Origin: Actinomadura harenae | GTDB lineage: Bacteria > Actinomycetota > Actinomycetes > Streptosporangiales > Streptosporangiaceae | NCBI RefSeq assembly: GCF_003696215.1 | Contig: NZ_RFFG01000043.1 | Span: 1 to 64,000 of the forward strand | Length of the DNA stretch: 64,000 bases | Direction of reading: 5' to 3' | Shown here: piece after piece, positions 24,818 through 33,541 of the stretch | How positions within the stretch are numbered: position 1 is the stretch's first letter | Layout of the letters: each line of letters opens with the position of its first letter | Position numbers and translations under genes: made by a program | The notes under the pieces: generated by a model | Databases searched by the model: none | The model's input: the letters and a program-made list of their open reading frames with translations, nothing else | Told to the model about the DNA's origin: nothing

Positions 24818-25960
24818 ATGGGCCGGGTGCTGACACGGATCATGCTCGCGATGGCCCTCGCACCCGCCGCGCCGCCCGGATCGGACGTGCGGATCGCCCC
24901 CGGCGTCGTCCTGCGGGACCTCGGCGGCGGGCGCGTCACCGGGTCGCTGCTGGAGGTCGACCTGAGCCGGGCGCGGATCGGCGTGCTGCGGCCGCCGTCC
25001 GGGGCGGCCCGGGCGCGGGTGTCGGACATGGTGAACGGGGCGCGCGCCGTCGCGGGGATCAACGGCGACTTCTTCGACATCTCCGAGCGGTCCCACCCGG
25101 GCGTGCCCGCGACCTTCGCGCCGGACGGCCCGGAGGTCGCGGACGGGCGGCCCGTGCGCGGCGCCGTCCCGGACGGCCAGCGGTTCGGCCCCGACGCCGT
25201 GCCCGGCACGTACGGCTCGGTGATCGGCGTGGACCGGCACGGCGTCGGCCGCGTCGCCCGCCTGACCCTGACCGGGACCGTGCGCACGGGAAACGGGATG
25301 ATCCGCTTGCGCGGCCTCAACCAGTACGCGCTGCCGGTCGGCGGCGTCGGCCTCTACACGTCCGAGTGGGGCCCGTCCTCGCGCGCTCGCGCGTTCTGCG
25401 GCACCGATCTTCACCGCAACGCGCCCTGCTCTCCGGACACCGCCGCCGTACTGATCCGTGACGGACGCGTGGACGGCACCAGCGACCCCGGCGGCCGGCT
25501 GCCGTCCGGCGCGAGCCTGTTGCTCGGCCGCGACGGCGGCGCGTCCGAACTGCGGTCGCTCAGGCGCGGCGACAAGGTGCGGATCTCCTCCACGCTGACC
25601 GGTCCCGTCCGGTTCCGCCACGCGCTCGGCGGCCTGCCTCTGCTCCGCGACGGCGCGCCGGTGCCGGGCCTCGACGCGCGCTCCCGCAGCCCCCGCACCG
25701 CCGTCGGCCTCGCCCCCGGCGGCCGCCGCATGTTCCTGGTCGTGCTGGACGGCCGCCGCGAGACGGGCTCCGGTGACACGGCGGCGGGCCTGGCCGCGCT
25801 GCTCCTCCGCCTCGGCGCCCGCGACGCCCTGCTCATGGACGGCGGCGGCTCGTCGACCATGGCCGTCCGCATGCCGGGCAAACCGGCCGCGACCGTCCGC
25901 AACACCCCGTCCGACGGCCGCGAACGCCCCGTCCCCAACGGCCTCGCCATCTACAAGTAG
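24818..25960 (+). CDS. Phosphodiester glycosidase (NAGPA) domain protein, exported
   Basis: The 380-residue protein starts with a short probable signal peptide (about 1-20, TRIMLAMALAPAAPPG) and then shows the NAGPA domain: APGVVLRDLGGG, AVAGINGDFFDI near 72-83, RTAVGLAPGGRRMFLVVLDGR near 290, and the hallmark LLMDGGGSSTMAVRMPGK near 347-364. Relatives remove GlcNAc-1-phosphate caps or act on wall polymers. It should act outside the membrane. It is on the same strand as the ligase gene but 90 nt away, and its role in that cluster is doubtful. ATG 24818 is the best start; no strong ribosome-binding site is seen. Confidence 0.8.
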   Translation: MGRVLTRIMLAMALAPAAPPGSDVRIAPGVVLRDLGGGRVTGSLLEVDLSRARIGVLRPPSGAARARVSDMVNGARAVAGINGDFFDISERSHPGVPATFAPDGPEVADGRPVRGAVPDGQRFGPDAVPGTYGSVIGVDRHGVGRVARLTLTGTVRTGNGMIRLRGLNQYALPVGGVGLYTSEWGPSSRARAFCGTDLHRNAPCSPDTAAVLIRDGRVDGTSDPGGRLPSGASLLLGRDGGASELRSLRRGDKVRISSTLTGPVRFRHALGGLPLLRDGAPVPGLDARSRSPRTAVGLAPGGRRMFLVVLDGRRETGSGDTAAGLAALLLRLGARDALLMDGGGSSTMAVRMPGKPAATVRNTPSDGRERPVPNGLAIYK

Positions 25961-26096
25961 CGAACCGCTCCCTGGGCGCGCGTGAAACTCGCTCGAACCC
26001 GAAAGGGCTCCCCGGTATGGTCAACGGCGCTCTGATGAGACCGCCGTGATGGCGAAGCTGCTCGCGGACGGCCTGTGCCGAGGGGGTCTTCCGGGG

Positions 26097-26819
26097 TCAG
26101 AGGGTGTGGCGGATCCAGACGTTGGGTTCGACGTAGACGGCCTGGTCGTGCTCGGGGGAGCAGGTGACCGGGACGAGGGCGCCGGGGACCTCGACGGGGC
26201 CGGGGGTGTCGAAGGGGAGGTCCGTCCAGTCGCGCCACTGGGCGAGGGAACCGGCGATCACCATGGACGCGGGGGCGATGGAGTCGATGACGCCGCCGGC
26301 GCGGACGTGGACGCGGAGCCAGGGGTCCTGGGGCAGGCCGTCCTCGCGGGTGCGGAAGGCGTACTCGGCCATGGACGCCTTGGGCTCGAGGTGCTTGGCG
26401 TTCGGGCGGACGGGTGCGACGAGTTCGCCGTAGCCGCGCGCCTTGGCGTTGACGCGCATCGCGGCGAGCAGGGTGCCCGACAGGCCGGCGCCGCGGTGGT
26501 CGCCCCGGATGGTGATCTCGATGGCGCTGACCGTGTCGGCCTTCAGCTCGGCCGCGTGGTCGTGGAACGCCCAGATCAGGACCTGGTCCCAGCCGGTGCC
26601 GGGCAGGGGGCCGCGGGAGCGGAACGGGACGCTGAAGCCGCGCGCGACCAGCTCGCGGCCCTCGGTCGCGACGATCACGAACTCGGGGAACACCCGCGGG
26701 ATCTCCGGCCTCCGGGTCTGGGTGACCGGCTCGTGGCCGGTGAACCCCGGCCACTCGCCGCTCAGCTCGAGCAGCGCGTGCTCCAGCTCCGGCCGGTCGG
26801 CCAGGGTGGTGATCTCCAT
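26097..26819 (-). CDS. GNAT-family acetyltransferase-like protein
   Basis: The 240-residue protein has a GNAT-like core: EFVIVATEGRELVARGFSVPFRS, AIEITIRGDHRGAGLSGTLLAAMRVNAKARGYGELVAPVRPNAKH near 100-145 with the RGxGL acetyl-CoA loop, and a C-terminal beta-rich part with DPWLRVHVRAGG. The substrate is unknown. ATG 26819 has TAGCCT exactly 6 nt upstream, fitting a leaderless transcript. It lies 29 nt downstream of the 333-residue duplicated protein gene, on the same strand. Confidence 0.7.
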   Translation of the reverse strand: MEITTLADRPELEHALLELSGEWPGFTGHEPVTQTRRPEIPRVFPEFVIVATEGRELVARGFSVPFRSRGPLPGTGWDQVLIWAFHDHAAELKADTVSAIEITIRGDHRGAGLSGTLLAAMRVNAKARGYGELVAPVRPNAKHLEPKASMAEYAFRTREDGLPQDPWLRVHVRAGGVIDSIAPASMVIAGSLAQWRDWTDLPFDTPGPVEVPGALVPVTCSPEHDQAVYVEPNVWIRHTL

Positions 26820-26848
26820 TCCGGCAGGCTAGCAGGGGGTTCGGGGCG

Positions 26849-27850
26849 TCAGCGGCCGTCGCGGGCGGCGGCGAGGAGGGCCGCCGGGTCCTCGGCGGGA
26901 CGCAGCCCGAGGGTGTTCTCGAGCCACTCGACGTACTGGGCGCGGGCAGGGGCCGGATCGCAGGGGCGCAGCCCGGCCCCGTCCTGGTCGCACCAGATCT
27001 CGGAGTCGGTGAGGCCCGCGATCAGCCGGAGGAACGCGCGCAGGTCGCGGGCGACCACGTGGACGCCGGCGTCCTTGCCGAGGGCGAGGACGCGTCCGTC
27101 GGCGTCCAGGGCGAAGAAGGTGTCGCTGTCGTTCGATCCGAAGACGGCCATGGCGTCGGTGCGCGCGGGGTTCTGGAGCGGCGGCCGGTTCCTGCGGACG
27201 CGTTCGTCGTAGGTCCCGTGCAGCCGGAAGCCGTTGGCGAAGCCCTTGAACAGCGGGGCGCGGAACCGGTCGAGCCGGTTCAGGTCGTGGATCGGGGAGT
27301 AGACGGCGTCCGGGATGAGGGGGTGGACCCACGCCGCCCATTCGGCCTCGTGTTCGGCCTGCGCGGCGTCCACGATCTCCTCCCAGTCGTCCGCCGGGGT
27401 GATGCCGAACTCCGCGTCCAGCCAGGCGAGGAAGGCCGCGTTGCCGGCCTTGAGGTCCTCGTCCTCCTCCTCGTCGTCGTCCTCGTCCCAGCATTCGCGC
27501 AGGCCGAAGGAACCCCAGTCGATGTCGGGCTCGCAGTCGACCGGGAGGGACGCCAGCAGCCGCAGGAACTCGCGGAAGTCGCGGGCGACGATGTGCAGCC
27601 CGCCCTCGTCGCCGTACGCGACGACCGGGAGGGAGCCCAGGTCGTCGCGGTCGTCGCGGAGCCAGATCCCGAACAGCGAGCCGCTGCCGTTGGCCTGCGC
27701 GAACGAGACGACCCGGTCGAGGAGCACCGCCTCCCGGTAGGGCTCGCCGCGTTCGAGTTCGAAGCCGTTGACGTAGTGGTCGGCCTGGGTCTCGCCGAAC
27801 GCGCGCAGGCGGTCGAGGTCGGGGAACCGCAGGGGTGCGTCGTGATCCAT
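26849..27850 (-). CDS. Tandemly duplicated acidic protein, SMI1/KNR4 (SUKH)-like
   Basis: The 333-residue protein contains two related halves. Each has a VVARDxRxFLRL helix (about 87-97 and 265-276), a Trp-containing segment near an acidic stretch, and a DAEFGI or ENTLGL motif followed by PAED/PADDW. A very acidic run (DEDDDEEEDED) sits in the first half. The layout resembles SMI1/KNR4-like proteins, some of which are toxin-immunity proteins, but I see no adjacent toxin. ATG 27850 has GGAGG 7 nt upstream. Confidence 0.55.
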   Translation of the reverse strand: MDHDAPLRFPDLDRLRAFGETQADHYVNGFELERGEPYREAVLLDRVVSFAQANGSGSLFGIWLRDDRDDLGSLPVVAYGDEGGLHIVARDFREFLRLLASLPVDCEPDIDWGSFGLRECWDEDDDEEEDEDLKAGNAAFLAWLDAEFGITPADDWEEIVDAAQAEHEAEWAAWVHPLIPDAVYSPIHDLNRLDRFRAPLFKGFANGFRLHGTYDERVRRNRPPLQNPARTDAMAVFGSNDSDTFFALDADGRVLALGKDAGVHVVARDLRAFLRLIAGLTDSEIWCDQDGAGLRPCDPAPARAQYVEWLENTLGLRPAEDPAALLAAARDGR

Positions 27851-27920
27851 GGGGAGCCTCCGGAGGGGGTGATCTTGCCGGACGCGGCGGACGCTAGCAG
27901 CGGCGCCCGACATCCCGGCG

Positions 27921-27966
27921 TTGACGCAACCGATGGGTTGCCATAGTGTTGCAACCAACAGGTTGC
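27921..27966 (+). promoter_or_regulatory. ArsR-type promoter with twin operators
   Basis: TTGACG (27921-27926) and TAGTGT (27944-27949) are 17 nt apart. Two perfect palindromes GCAACC-N4-GGTTGC lie at 27926-27941 (inside the spacer) and 27951-27966 (at the start point), centred 25 bp apart. The operon encodes an ArsR-family repressor, so autoregulation by these two operators is likely. AAGGAGG (27970-27976) follows before ATG 27982. Confidence 0.75.
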
Positions 27967-27981
27967 GACAAGGAGGACGTC

Positions 27982-28413
27982 ATGGGCTTTCCCGATCGGA
28001 TCGAGCGGACCGTCGACCTCGCGCACCCGCCCGCCAAGGTGTGGAACGCGCTGACCACGGCCGAGGGCCTGGCCGCCTGGTTCGCCCGGTCCGCCGGCAT
28101 CGAGCTGGAGCCGGGCGGCGGGGCGTGGCTGGACTTCGGCGACGGGTTCGAGCAGCGCATGCGGGTCGAGCGCGTCGAGGAACCGGCGGTGTTCGGGTTC
28201 ACCTGGCACGTCTACGGCCTGCCGGACGACGACCCGCGCCGCACCTACGTCGAGTTCACCCTCGAGCCGTCCGGCGCCGGGACGCGGCTGACCGTGGTCG
28301 AGACCGGATTCGCGCAGCTTCCGGAGGTCGAGCACGCCAAGGCGTTCGGCGGCAACACCGACGGCTGGAAGGCGCAGTTCGCGAACCTCGCCGAGCACCT
28401 CGATGCGGCCTGA
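27982..28413 (+). CDS. SRPBCC (START/Bet v1-like, AHSA1-type) protein
   Basis: The 143-residue protein has the activator-of-Hsp90-like fold pattern: RIERTVDLAHPPAKVWNALTTAEGLAAWF at the start, PGGGAWLDFGDGFEQRMRVERVEEP, FTWHVYG, and GTRLTVVETGF followed by a long C-terminal helix with NTDGWKAQFANLAEHL. Such proteins, paired with ArsR regulators, are common and bind hydrophobic ligands of unknown identity. ATG 27982 has AAGGAGG 5 nt upstream. The gene overlaps arsR by 11 nt. Confidence 0.85.
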   Translation: MGFPDRIERTVDLAHPPAKVWNALTTAEGLAAWFARSAGIELEPGGGAWLDFGDGFEQRMRVERVEEPAVFGFTWHVYGLPDDDPRRTYVEFTLEPSGAGTRLTVVETGFAQLPEVEHAKAFGGNTDGWKAQFANLAEHLDAA

Positions 28414-28750
28414 CGCCGATTCCGATGCCGACGCCGAGGCGGTCGCGGAGCAGGTCTTCGCGGCCCTCGCCGACCCGACGCGCCGCGCCGTCCTGGCGGA
28501 GCTGGCATCGGGCGGCCCGGCCACCGCGACCGACCTGGCCGGACGGCTGCCGATCACCCGGCAGGCCGTCGCCAAGCACCTCGCCCTGCTCGCGGACGCG
28601 GGGCTGGTGACGGCCGAGCCGGGAGAGCGCCGCCGCGTCCGGTACCGGCTCCGCTCGGCGCCGATGCGCGTCGCGCAGCAGTACCTGGCCGCCCTCGCCC
28701 GCGACTGGGACGGCCCGCTGGACGCCCTGAGAAACCATCTTGACCGATAG
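28403..28750 (+). CDS. ArsR-family transcriptional repressor
   Basis: The 115-residue winged-helix protein has VFAALADPTRRAVLAELASG (about 18-37), a recognition helix in TDLAGRLPITRQAVAKHLALLADAGLV and a wing with GERRRVRYRL. No Cys-based metal site is present, so it belongs to the non-metal SRPBCC-associated group. ATG 28403 lies inside the end of the SRPBCC gene, which implies translational coupling. It probably binds the twin palindromes at 27926-27966. Confidence 0.88.
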   Translation: MRPDADSDADAEAVAEQVFAALADPTRRAVLAELASGGPATATDLAGRLPITRQAVAKHLALLADAGLVTAEPGERRRVRYRLRSAPMRVAQQYLAALARDWDGPLDALRNHLDR

Positions 28751-28760
28751 AGGAGCACCC

Positions 28761-29426
28761 ATGAAGACACCCCCCGTCGTCTCCGCCGAGGAGTGGGAGG
28801 CCGAGCGCCGGAACCTGCTCGTCCAGGAGAAGGAGCTCACCCGCGCCCGCGACGCGCTCGCGGCCAAGCGCCGCCGCATGCCGTGGGTGCGCGTCGACAA
28901 GCCGTACGTGTTCGAGGGCCCGGACGGCGAGGTGAGCCTGCTCGACCTGTTCGCGGGACGACGCCAGCTCATCGTCTACCGCGCGTTCTTCGACCCCGGT
29001 GTGGGCGACTGGCCGCACCGGCCCTGCGCCGGCTGCTCGCTGGTCGCCGACCAGGTCGCCCACACGGCCCACCTGAACGCCCGCGACACGACGCTCGTGT
29101 TCGTGTCCCGTGGGCCGCAGGCGGAGATCGCGCGGATGAAGGACCGCATGGACTGGACGATGCCCTGGTACACGATGACCGACGGGTTCGACGTCGACCA
29201 CGGCGTGGACGAATGGCACGGCCACAACGCGTTCATCCGCGAGGGCGACACCGTCTACCGCACCTACTTCGTCAACGGGCGCGGCGACGAGGTGATGGGC
29301 GGCACCTGGGCCTACCTGGACATCACGGCCCTCGGCCGCCAGGAGACCTGGGAGGACTCGCCCGAGGGCTACCCCCAGAGCCCGCCCTACCAGTGGTGGA
29401 ACTGGCACGACTCCCACGACTCCTGA
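28761..29426 (+). CDS. DUF899 family thioredoxin-like protein
   Basis: The 221-residue protein matches DUF899: VSAEEWEAERRNLLVQEKELTRARDALAAKRRRMPWV at the start, YVFEGPDGEVSLLDLFAGRRQLIVYRAFFDP, CAGCSLVADQVAHTAHLNARDTTLVFVSRGP and a C-terminal TWAYLDITALGRQETWEDSPEG. CAGC corresponds to the redox CxxC site. ATG 28761 follows GAGGAG by 5 nt. It lies 10 nt after arsR and is probably the third gene of the ArsR operon. Confidence 0.85.
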   Translation: MKTPPVVSAEEWEAERRNLLVQEKELTRARDALAAKRRRMPWVRVDKPYVFEGPDGEVSLLDLFAGRRQLIVYRAFFDPGVGDWPHRPCAGCSLVADQVAHTAHLNARDTTLVFVSRGPQAEIARMKDRMDWTMPWYTMTDGFDVDHGVDEWHGHNAFIREGDTVYRTYFVNGRGDEVMGGTWAYLDITALGRQETWEDSPEGYPQSPPYQWWNWHDSHDS

Positions 29427-29438
29427 GGGCGCCGGGCC

Positions 29439-29786
29439 CTAGGACGCGGGCGGGTCGCCCGCGAAGGCGAACTCGTTGCCGTCGGGGTCGCTGAACGTGG
29501 CCTTGCGGACGCCGTTCTCGTACGTCTCCCGCCGGGCCGGGGCGAGGCCGCGTTCCACGGCGCCCGAGAGCCGGTCGTCGTAGTCGGACGTGAACACCGT
29601 GTGCAGGGCGTGCCCGGCCCGTTCGGGCAGGTGGACGACGTACACGTACCGGTGCTCGGCGACCTTCCAGACGGACTCCCGGTCGTTCGGCTCGAACTCC
29701 GGCCGCGTTCCGAACAGTCGTTCGTACCAGGCCAGCGCCGCCGGATAGTCGCTGACCGCGATGCCCGCGAACAAGTCGATGGTCAT
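29439..29786 (-). CDS. VOC-superfamily (glyoxalase/bleomycin-resistance-like) protein
   Basis: The 115-residue protein has one VOC module: FAGIAVSDYPAALAWYERLFG at the start, VWKVAEHRYVYVV, and KATFSDPDGNEFAFAG at the end. Function cannot be told from the fold. ATG 29786 has TAGGAT exactly 6 nt upstream, a leaderless pattern. It converges on the DUF899 gene with 12 nt between stops. Confidence 0.8.
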   Translation of the reverse strand: MTIDLFAGIAVSDYPAALAWYERLFGTRPEFEPNDRESVWKVAEHRYVYVVHLPERAGHALHTVFTSDYDDRLSGAVERGLAPARRETYENGVRKATFSDPDGNEFAFAGDPPAS

Positions 29787-29807
29787 GACCCGATCCTAGA
29801 AAGCGGT

Positions 29808-29835
29808 CCGCCGCCCGGCGGGCACCGGGCGGCGG
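29808..29835 (-). terminator. Hairpin upstream of the VOC gene, probable terminator
   Basis: A perfect 11-bp stem (29808-29818 with 29825-29835) with a 6-nt loop ends, on the minus strand, in ACCGCTTTCT. It could terminate the leftward acetyltransferase transcript. A 16-bp direct repeat (29831-29846 and 29854-29869) overlaps its outer arm. The rest of 29836-30041 has no clear gene. Confidence 0.5.
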
Positions 29836-30041
29836 CGACGCCTCGATTCACCAGGCGGCGACGCCTCGAACCGTCGGCCGGCGCGCCTCGGATCGCCGGG
29901 CGGCGAGGGGTCGGGTCACCAGGAGGTGGCGACGTCCTGGAGGAGGTCGACGAGGCCGCGGCTCCTGGCTTTCAGGGAGTCCTCGGCGGCCGTGGACGAA
30001 CCGTGGAGCTTTCATGATCAACGTGGCAGGACCAGGGCGGA

Positions 30042-30890
30042 TCAGGCGTTCCCGCCCGTGAAGCCGAGCAGGACGCGGTCGGCGACCGGACGGTAGCCGA
30101 GGGCCTGGTAGATCCCGTTGCTCGTCGGGTTCGCGAGGTCGGTGAACAGGACGATGTCGTCCAGGCCGAGGTCGATCGCGGCGCGGCTGACGGCCGCGGT
30201 GACGGCGGCGCCGTAGCCGCGGCGGCGATGGGCGCGCGGGGTGTACACGGGCGCGACGCGGGTCATGCCGTCCAGGGCGGGGGTGCGTCCGGCCATCGCG
30301 ACGGGCTCGCCGTCCACCTCCCAGAGGTGGACGCAGCCCGAGTCCAGGCGTTCCTCGGCGACCGCGCGCGGGGCGCCGTGACCGGCCTCGGAGGCGAAAC
30401 CGTCGAGCCAGGCCATGACGCGCGAGGCGTCGGCGGACGTCGCGACCCGCGAGCCCCCCGGCGGCATCCGGCGCGGCGGGACGAGCGCGTCCAGCCGGTA
30501 GAGGCGCTGCCGCTGCAACGGCCAGGGCGTCGCGCCGGTGCGGGCGCGCCAGGCGTCGGCGAACGCCGCCGCGGCGGACGGTTCGGCGTTCACCCCGGAT
30601 GCGGCGACCGGCAGGACCTCCGCGAGCGCGCGGGCCGCGTCGCCCGCGTCGCCCGCGACGTCGGTGAGGAGGACGGGGAGGTCGGGGGTGCAGAGGAACG
30701 CCGCGACCGGCTTTGGGGCGCCGATCCAGCCGAAGACGGGGTCGGCGGGCCCGAAGGCGTGCGGGCCGGCGCGGCGCAGCGTGTCGAGGATGGTGAGGTG
30801 GCTGGTGTTCCGGGTCGGGTCGGCGCGCAGGAACGGGCCCGCCGCGGCGTCGAAGACGTCCAGGTCGCCGGTGATCCTCCAGTCGTCCAT
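30042..30890 (-). CDS. GNAT-family N-acetyltransferase
   Basis: The 282-residue protein has a variable N-terminal half and a C-terminal GNAT domain: VHLWEVDGEPVAMAGRTPALDGMTRVAPVYTPRAHRRRGYGAAVTAAVSRAAI (about 186-238) with the acetyl-CoA loop RRRGYG, then VLFTDLANPTSNGIYQALGYRPVADRV. The substrate is unknown. ATG 30890 is 9 nt after the CocE stop, and TAGGGT, which includes the CocE stop codon, lies 6 nt upstream. It could therefore have its own leaderless transcript. Confidence 0.8.
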   Translation of the reverse strand: MDDWRITGDLDVFDAAAGPFLRADPTRNTSHLTILDTLRRAGPHAFGPADPVFGWIGAPKPVAAFLCTPDLPVLLTDVAGDAGDAARALAEVLPVAASGVNAEPSAAAAFADAWRARTGATPWPLQRQRLYRLDALVPPRRMPPGGSRVATSADASRVMAWLDGFASEAGHGAPRAVAEERLDSGCVHLWEVDGEPVAMAGRTPALDGMTRVAPVYTPRAHRRRGYGAAVTAAVSRAAIDLGLDDIVLFTDLANPTSNGIYQALGYRPVADRVLLGFTGGNA

Positions 30891-30899
30891 TCCCGGACC

Positions 30900-32573
30900 C
30901 TACGCCGGGGCCTCCGCGTCGGCCACGGCCGCCTCGGGGGGCCGCTCGACGACCGGGAGGATGATCGCGGACGGACGGTCCGGGTCGTGGAACACCTCCT
31001 GGTCGGCGGGCACGGGAGCGAGCGCCGCGCTGGTCAGCGGGTCGCCGGTGCCGGGGTTCGCGGCGACCTTCGGGTAGGCGCCGCTGGTCACGTGCACGCG
31101 GACGCGGTGCCCGCGCCGGAACCGCCGCGCGGTCGGCCACAGGTCCACGGTCACCCGGCGCACGCCGTCGGCGTCCGCCGGGTGCTCGGGCGTGAGCCGC
31201 AGCCCGCCCTCGCAGACGTTGCGGGACACGCCGCCCTCGTCCACGTCGCACAGCCGGACGACCAGGTCGGTGTGCGCGCGGCTCGACCGCAGGTGGACGT
31301 CCGCCGTGACCGGCCCGATCACCTCCAGGTCGGACGTGAGCGGCGGCGAGGTGAACACCAGGACGTCCGGACGCCGTTCCAGCGGCCGGTTGTCCACCGG
31401 CCGCGAGCTCCCGAGGAGCGTCGGGCCGCCCAGCGCGGGCGTCGGACGCTCCGGGTCGTAGCGGTACGCGCTGGGCTCGTGCCGCTGCGGGCCGTCCGGG
31501 CCGAGACCGCCGCCCCTGTGCAGGTGCCATCGCTCCGGGCGCGTCCCGGGCGGCGGCCAGGCGCGGTAGTCGCGCCACTCGCGCGCGCCCGTGACGTACA
31601 GGCGCACCGGGTGTCTCCGCAGGCCGGACGGGTCGTCCAGCAGGTGCGCGCGGAACCAGGCGAGCGCCTCGCGGAACGCGACGAGACCGTGCCGGGCGTC
31701 CGCGTGCCACCACGGCCCGATCGTCAGGTGGGGACGGTGCCCGGCGGCGGTCAGCGAGAGATAGTCGCGGATCTCCCACGGCAGGAACACGTCGTACCAG
31801 CCGCCGACGAGCGTGACGGGAGCATCGACCTGTCCGACCGTCCCGGAGAAGTCACGGTTGCGCCAGTAGGACGTCTCGCCCGGATGAGCGGCGAGCAGGT
31901 CCTGGTAGAAGCGCATGGGCGTGCCGCCGGTCAGCACGTCCAGCTCCGCGAGCGGACGCAGCGACGCCGCCGCCCGCAGCGCCCGGCGCCGCGACACGAG
32001 CGGCGCGGTGAGGACGCCGAGGCGGGTGCTCTGCCGGTGCGTCAGGTCCGTCCAGGTCAGGGTGGACTCCAGCGCGAACGACCCGCCGACGTAGGCGGCC
32101 TCACGGAACGACGACGCGGTCACCTGCAACGCCATCGCCTTCAGCTCCGGGCCCGCGTCCGCGGCGAGCGCCCACGCCGAATACCCCAGGTAGGACGCCC
32201 CGTACAGTCCGAGCGACCCGCCGAACCAGGGCTGTTCGCGCAGCCAGCGCAGCGTGGCCGCGCCGTCGGCGCGCTCGCTGCCGAGCGGGTCGAACTCGCC
32301 GCCCGACCCGAACGTGCCGCGCGCGCTCTGCACGACGAGCTGGAACCCGAACGGCACGAACGGCAGGCCGTTGAGCAGCGCCGCCGGGCCGCGCCGCCCG
32401 TACGGGGTCCGGACGAGCAGCGTCGGCGGGTTCCGCACGCCGTGCGGGACGTACCGGTCGGCGAGCAGCGTCACGCCGTCCGGCATCGGCACGGGCAGGT
32501 CGCGCCGCACGCTGTAGCGGGGGATTCGGAGCGGAGGGATCGGGGGAGTGGGCAGGCGGTCGAGTAGAGCCAT
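30900..32573 (-). CDS. CocE/NonD family serine hydrolase
   Basis: The 557-residue protein is an X-Pro dipeptidyl-peptidase/cocaine-esterase type hydrolase. It has MPDGVTLLADRYVP, LLVRTPYGRR, VVQSARGTFGSGGEFDP, the nucleophile Ser (about 127) in LYGASYLGYSAW, and a C-terminal jelly-roll region with VTADVHLRSSRAHTDLVVRLCDVD and RFRRGHRVRVHVTSGAYP. No signal peptide is evident, so it is probably cytoplasmic. ATG 32573 is 26 nt downstream of an acyl-CoA dehydrogenase gene, so it may deacylate or hydrolyse a related metabolite. Confidence 0.87.
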   Translation of the reverse strand: MALLDRLPTPPIPPLRIPRYSVRRDLPVPMPDGVTLLADRYVPHGVRNPPTLLVRTPYGRRGPAALLNGLPFVPFGFQLVVQSARGTFGSGGEFDPLGSERADGAATLRWLREQPWFGGSLGLYGASYLGYSAWALAADAGPELKAMALQVTASSFREAAYVGGSFALESTLTWTDLTHRQSTRLGVLTAPLVSRRRALRAAASLRPLAELDVLTGGTPMRFYQDLLAAHPGETSYWRNRDFSGTVGQVDAPVTLVGGWYDVFLPWEIRDYLSLTAAGHRPHLTIGPWWHADARHGLVAFREALAWFRAHLLDDPSGLRRHPVRLYVTGAREWRDYRAWPPPGTRPERWHLHRGGGLGPDGPQRHEPSAYRYDPERPTPALGGPTLLGSSRPVDNRPLERRPDVLVFTSPPLTSDLEVIGPVTADVHLRSSRAHTDLVVRLCDVDEGGVSRNVCEGGLRLTPEHPADADGVRRVTVDLWPTARRFRRGHRVRVHVTSGAYPKVAANPGTGDPLTSAALAPVPADQEVFHDPDRPSAIILPVVERPPEAAVADAEAPA

Positions 32574-32599
32574 GCTTCTCGGTCTCCGTCGGGGGGCTA

Positions 32600-33541
32600 C
32601 TACCAGGTAACGGTAGTCGGTGACGTGTCGGTCCGGGTGACCGTCTCCCACGGCACCCGGCCCAGCGCGCCGAGGCGCCGCGCCCAGTGCGTCTCGCCGC
32701 CGAACTCGTCCCGCCACGCCCACAACCGGGTGGTCAGCGCGCCCAGCGGATGCTCCGACGTCACCCCGATCGCACCGTGCGCCTGGTGCGCCACGCCCGC
32801 GACGACGCCCGCCGCGCGCGAGGCGTTCAGCTTCGCCGCCGCGACCGCGACCTCGTCGTCCGGGGTGCGCAGCGCGGCCCGCACCGCGACGTCCGCGACC
32901 GCGACCTCCCCGGCCAGCTCCGCGAGCTGCTGCTGGACGGCCTGGAACCGCCCGACCGGACGCCCGAACTGCTCCCGCTCGCCCGCATGCCGCACCACCA
33001 GCTCCAGCACGCGCCGCATCGCCCCCGTCAGCTGGACGGCCCGGAACAGCGCCCCGCGCAGCAGCACGTCCTCGGCCGAGACCGGACACTCCACGGACGC
33101 GAGGCCCGCCCGGACCGTGACGTCGTCGCGCGGCTCGCCCGCCACGTTCGCCCCCGGCGTGATCTCGGCGTCCTCCGGGGCGACGAGGGCGGCGCGCTCG
33201 CCGTCCAGGACGACGAGCCGGTACGCGTCCCGCGCCCAGGGCACGCGCCGCGCGAACCGTCCGGGGGCGACGGTCAGCGGCCCGGACGGCATCGCGTGCT
33301 CGGTCGTCGCGAGCAGCCGTCCGGCGAGCAGCGTCTCCGCGAGCGGCACGGCGGCGGCGTGGTACCCCTGCGCGCGCAGGAGGACGGCCACGTCGGCCAG
33401 ATCGCCGCCGCTGCCGCCCGCGCTCTCCGGTACCCCCACACCCGTGAGGCCCGCCTCCTCCAGCGCGGGCCACGGGTCGTCCAGGCCCAGGATCGCGTGC
33501 GCCGTCTCCTCGAGAAGCCTCCGGTCGCCCGCCACGGTCAC
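32600..33541 (-). CDS. Acyl-CoA dehydrogenase family protein, short subunit
   Basis: The 313-residue protein has the C-terminal acyl-CoA dehydrogenase helices: GAMRRVLELVVRHAGEREQFGRPVGRFQAVQQQLAELAGE and AVAAAKLNASRAAGVVAGVAHQAHGAIGVTSEHPLGALTTRLW. The N-terminal half is shortened and poorly conserved. GTG 33541 overlaps the stop of the longer dehydrogenase gene (GTGA). Coupled long/short pairs like this form alpha2beta2 enzymes in actinobacterial sterol and side-chain degradation; that assembly is inferred here. Confidence 0.8.
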   Translation of the reverse strand: MTVAGDRRLLEETAHAILGLDDPWPALEEAGLTGVGVPESAGGSGGDLADVAVLLRAQGYHAAAVPLAETLLAGRLLATTEHAMPSGPLTVAPGRFARRVPWARDAYRLVVLDGERAALVAPEDAEITPGANVAGEPRDDVTVRAGLASVECPVSAEDVLLRGALFRAVQLTGAMRRVLELVVRHAGEREQFGRPVGRFQAVQQQLAELAGEVAVADVAVRAALRTPDDEVAVAAAKLNASRAAGVVAGVAHQAHGAIGVTSEHPLGALTTRLWAWRDEFGGETHWARRLGALGRVPWETVTRTDTSPTTVTW

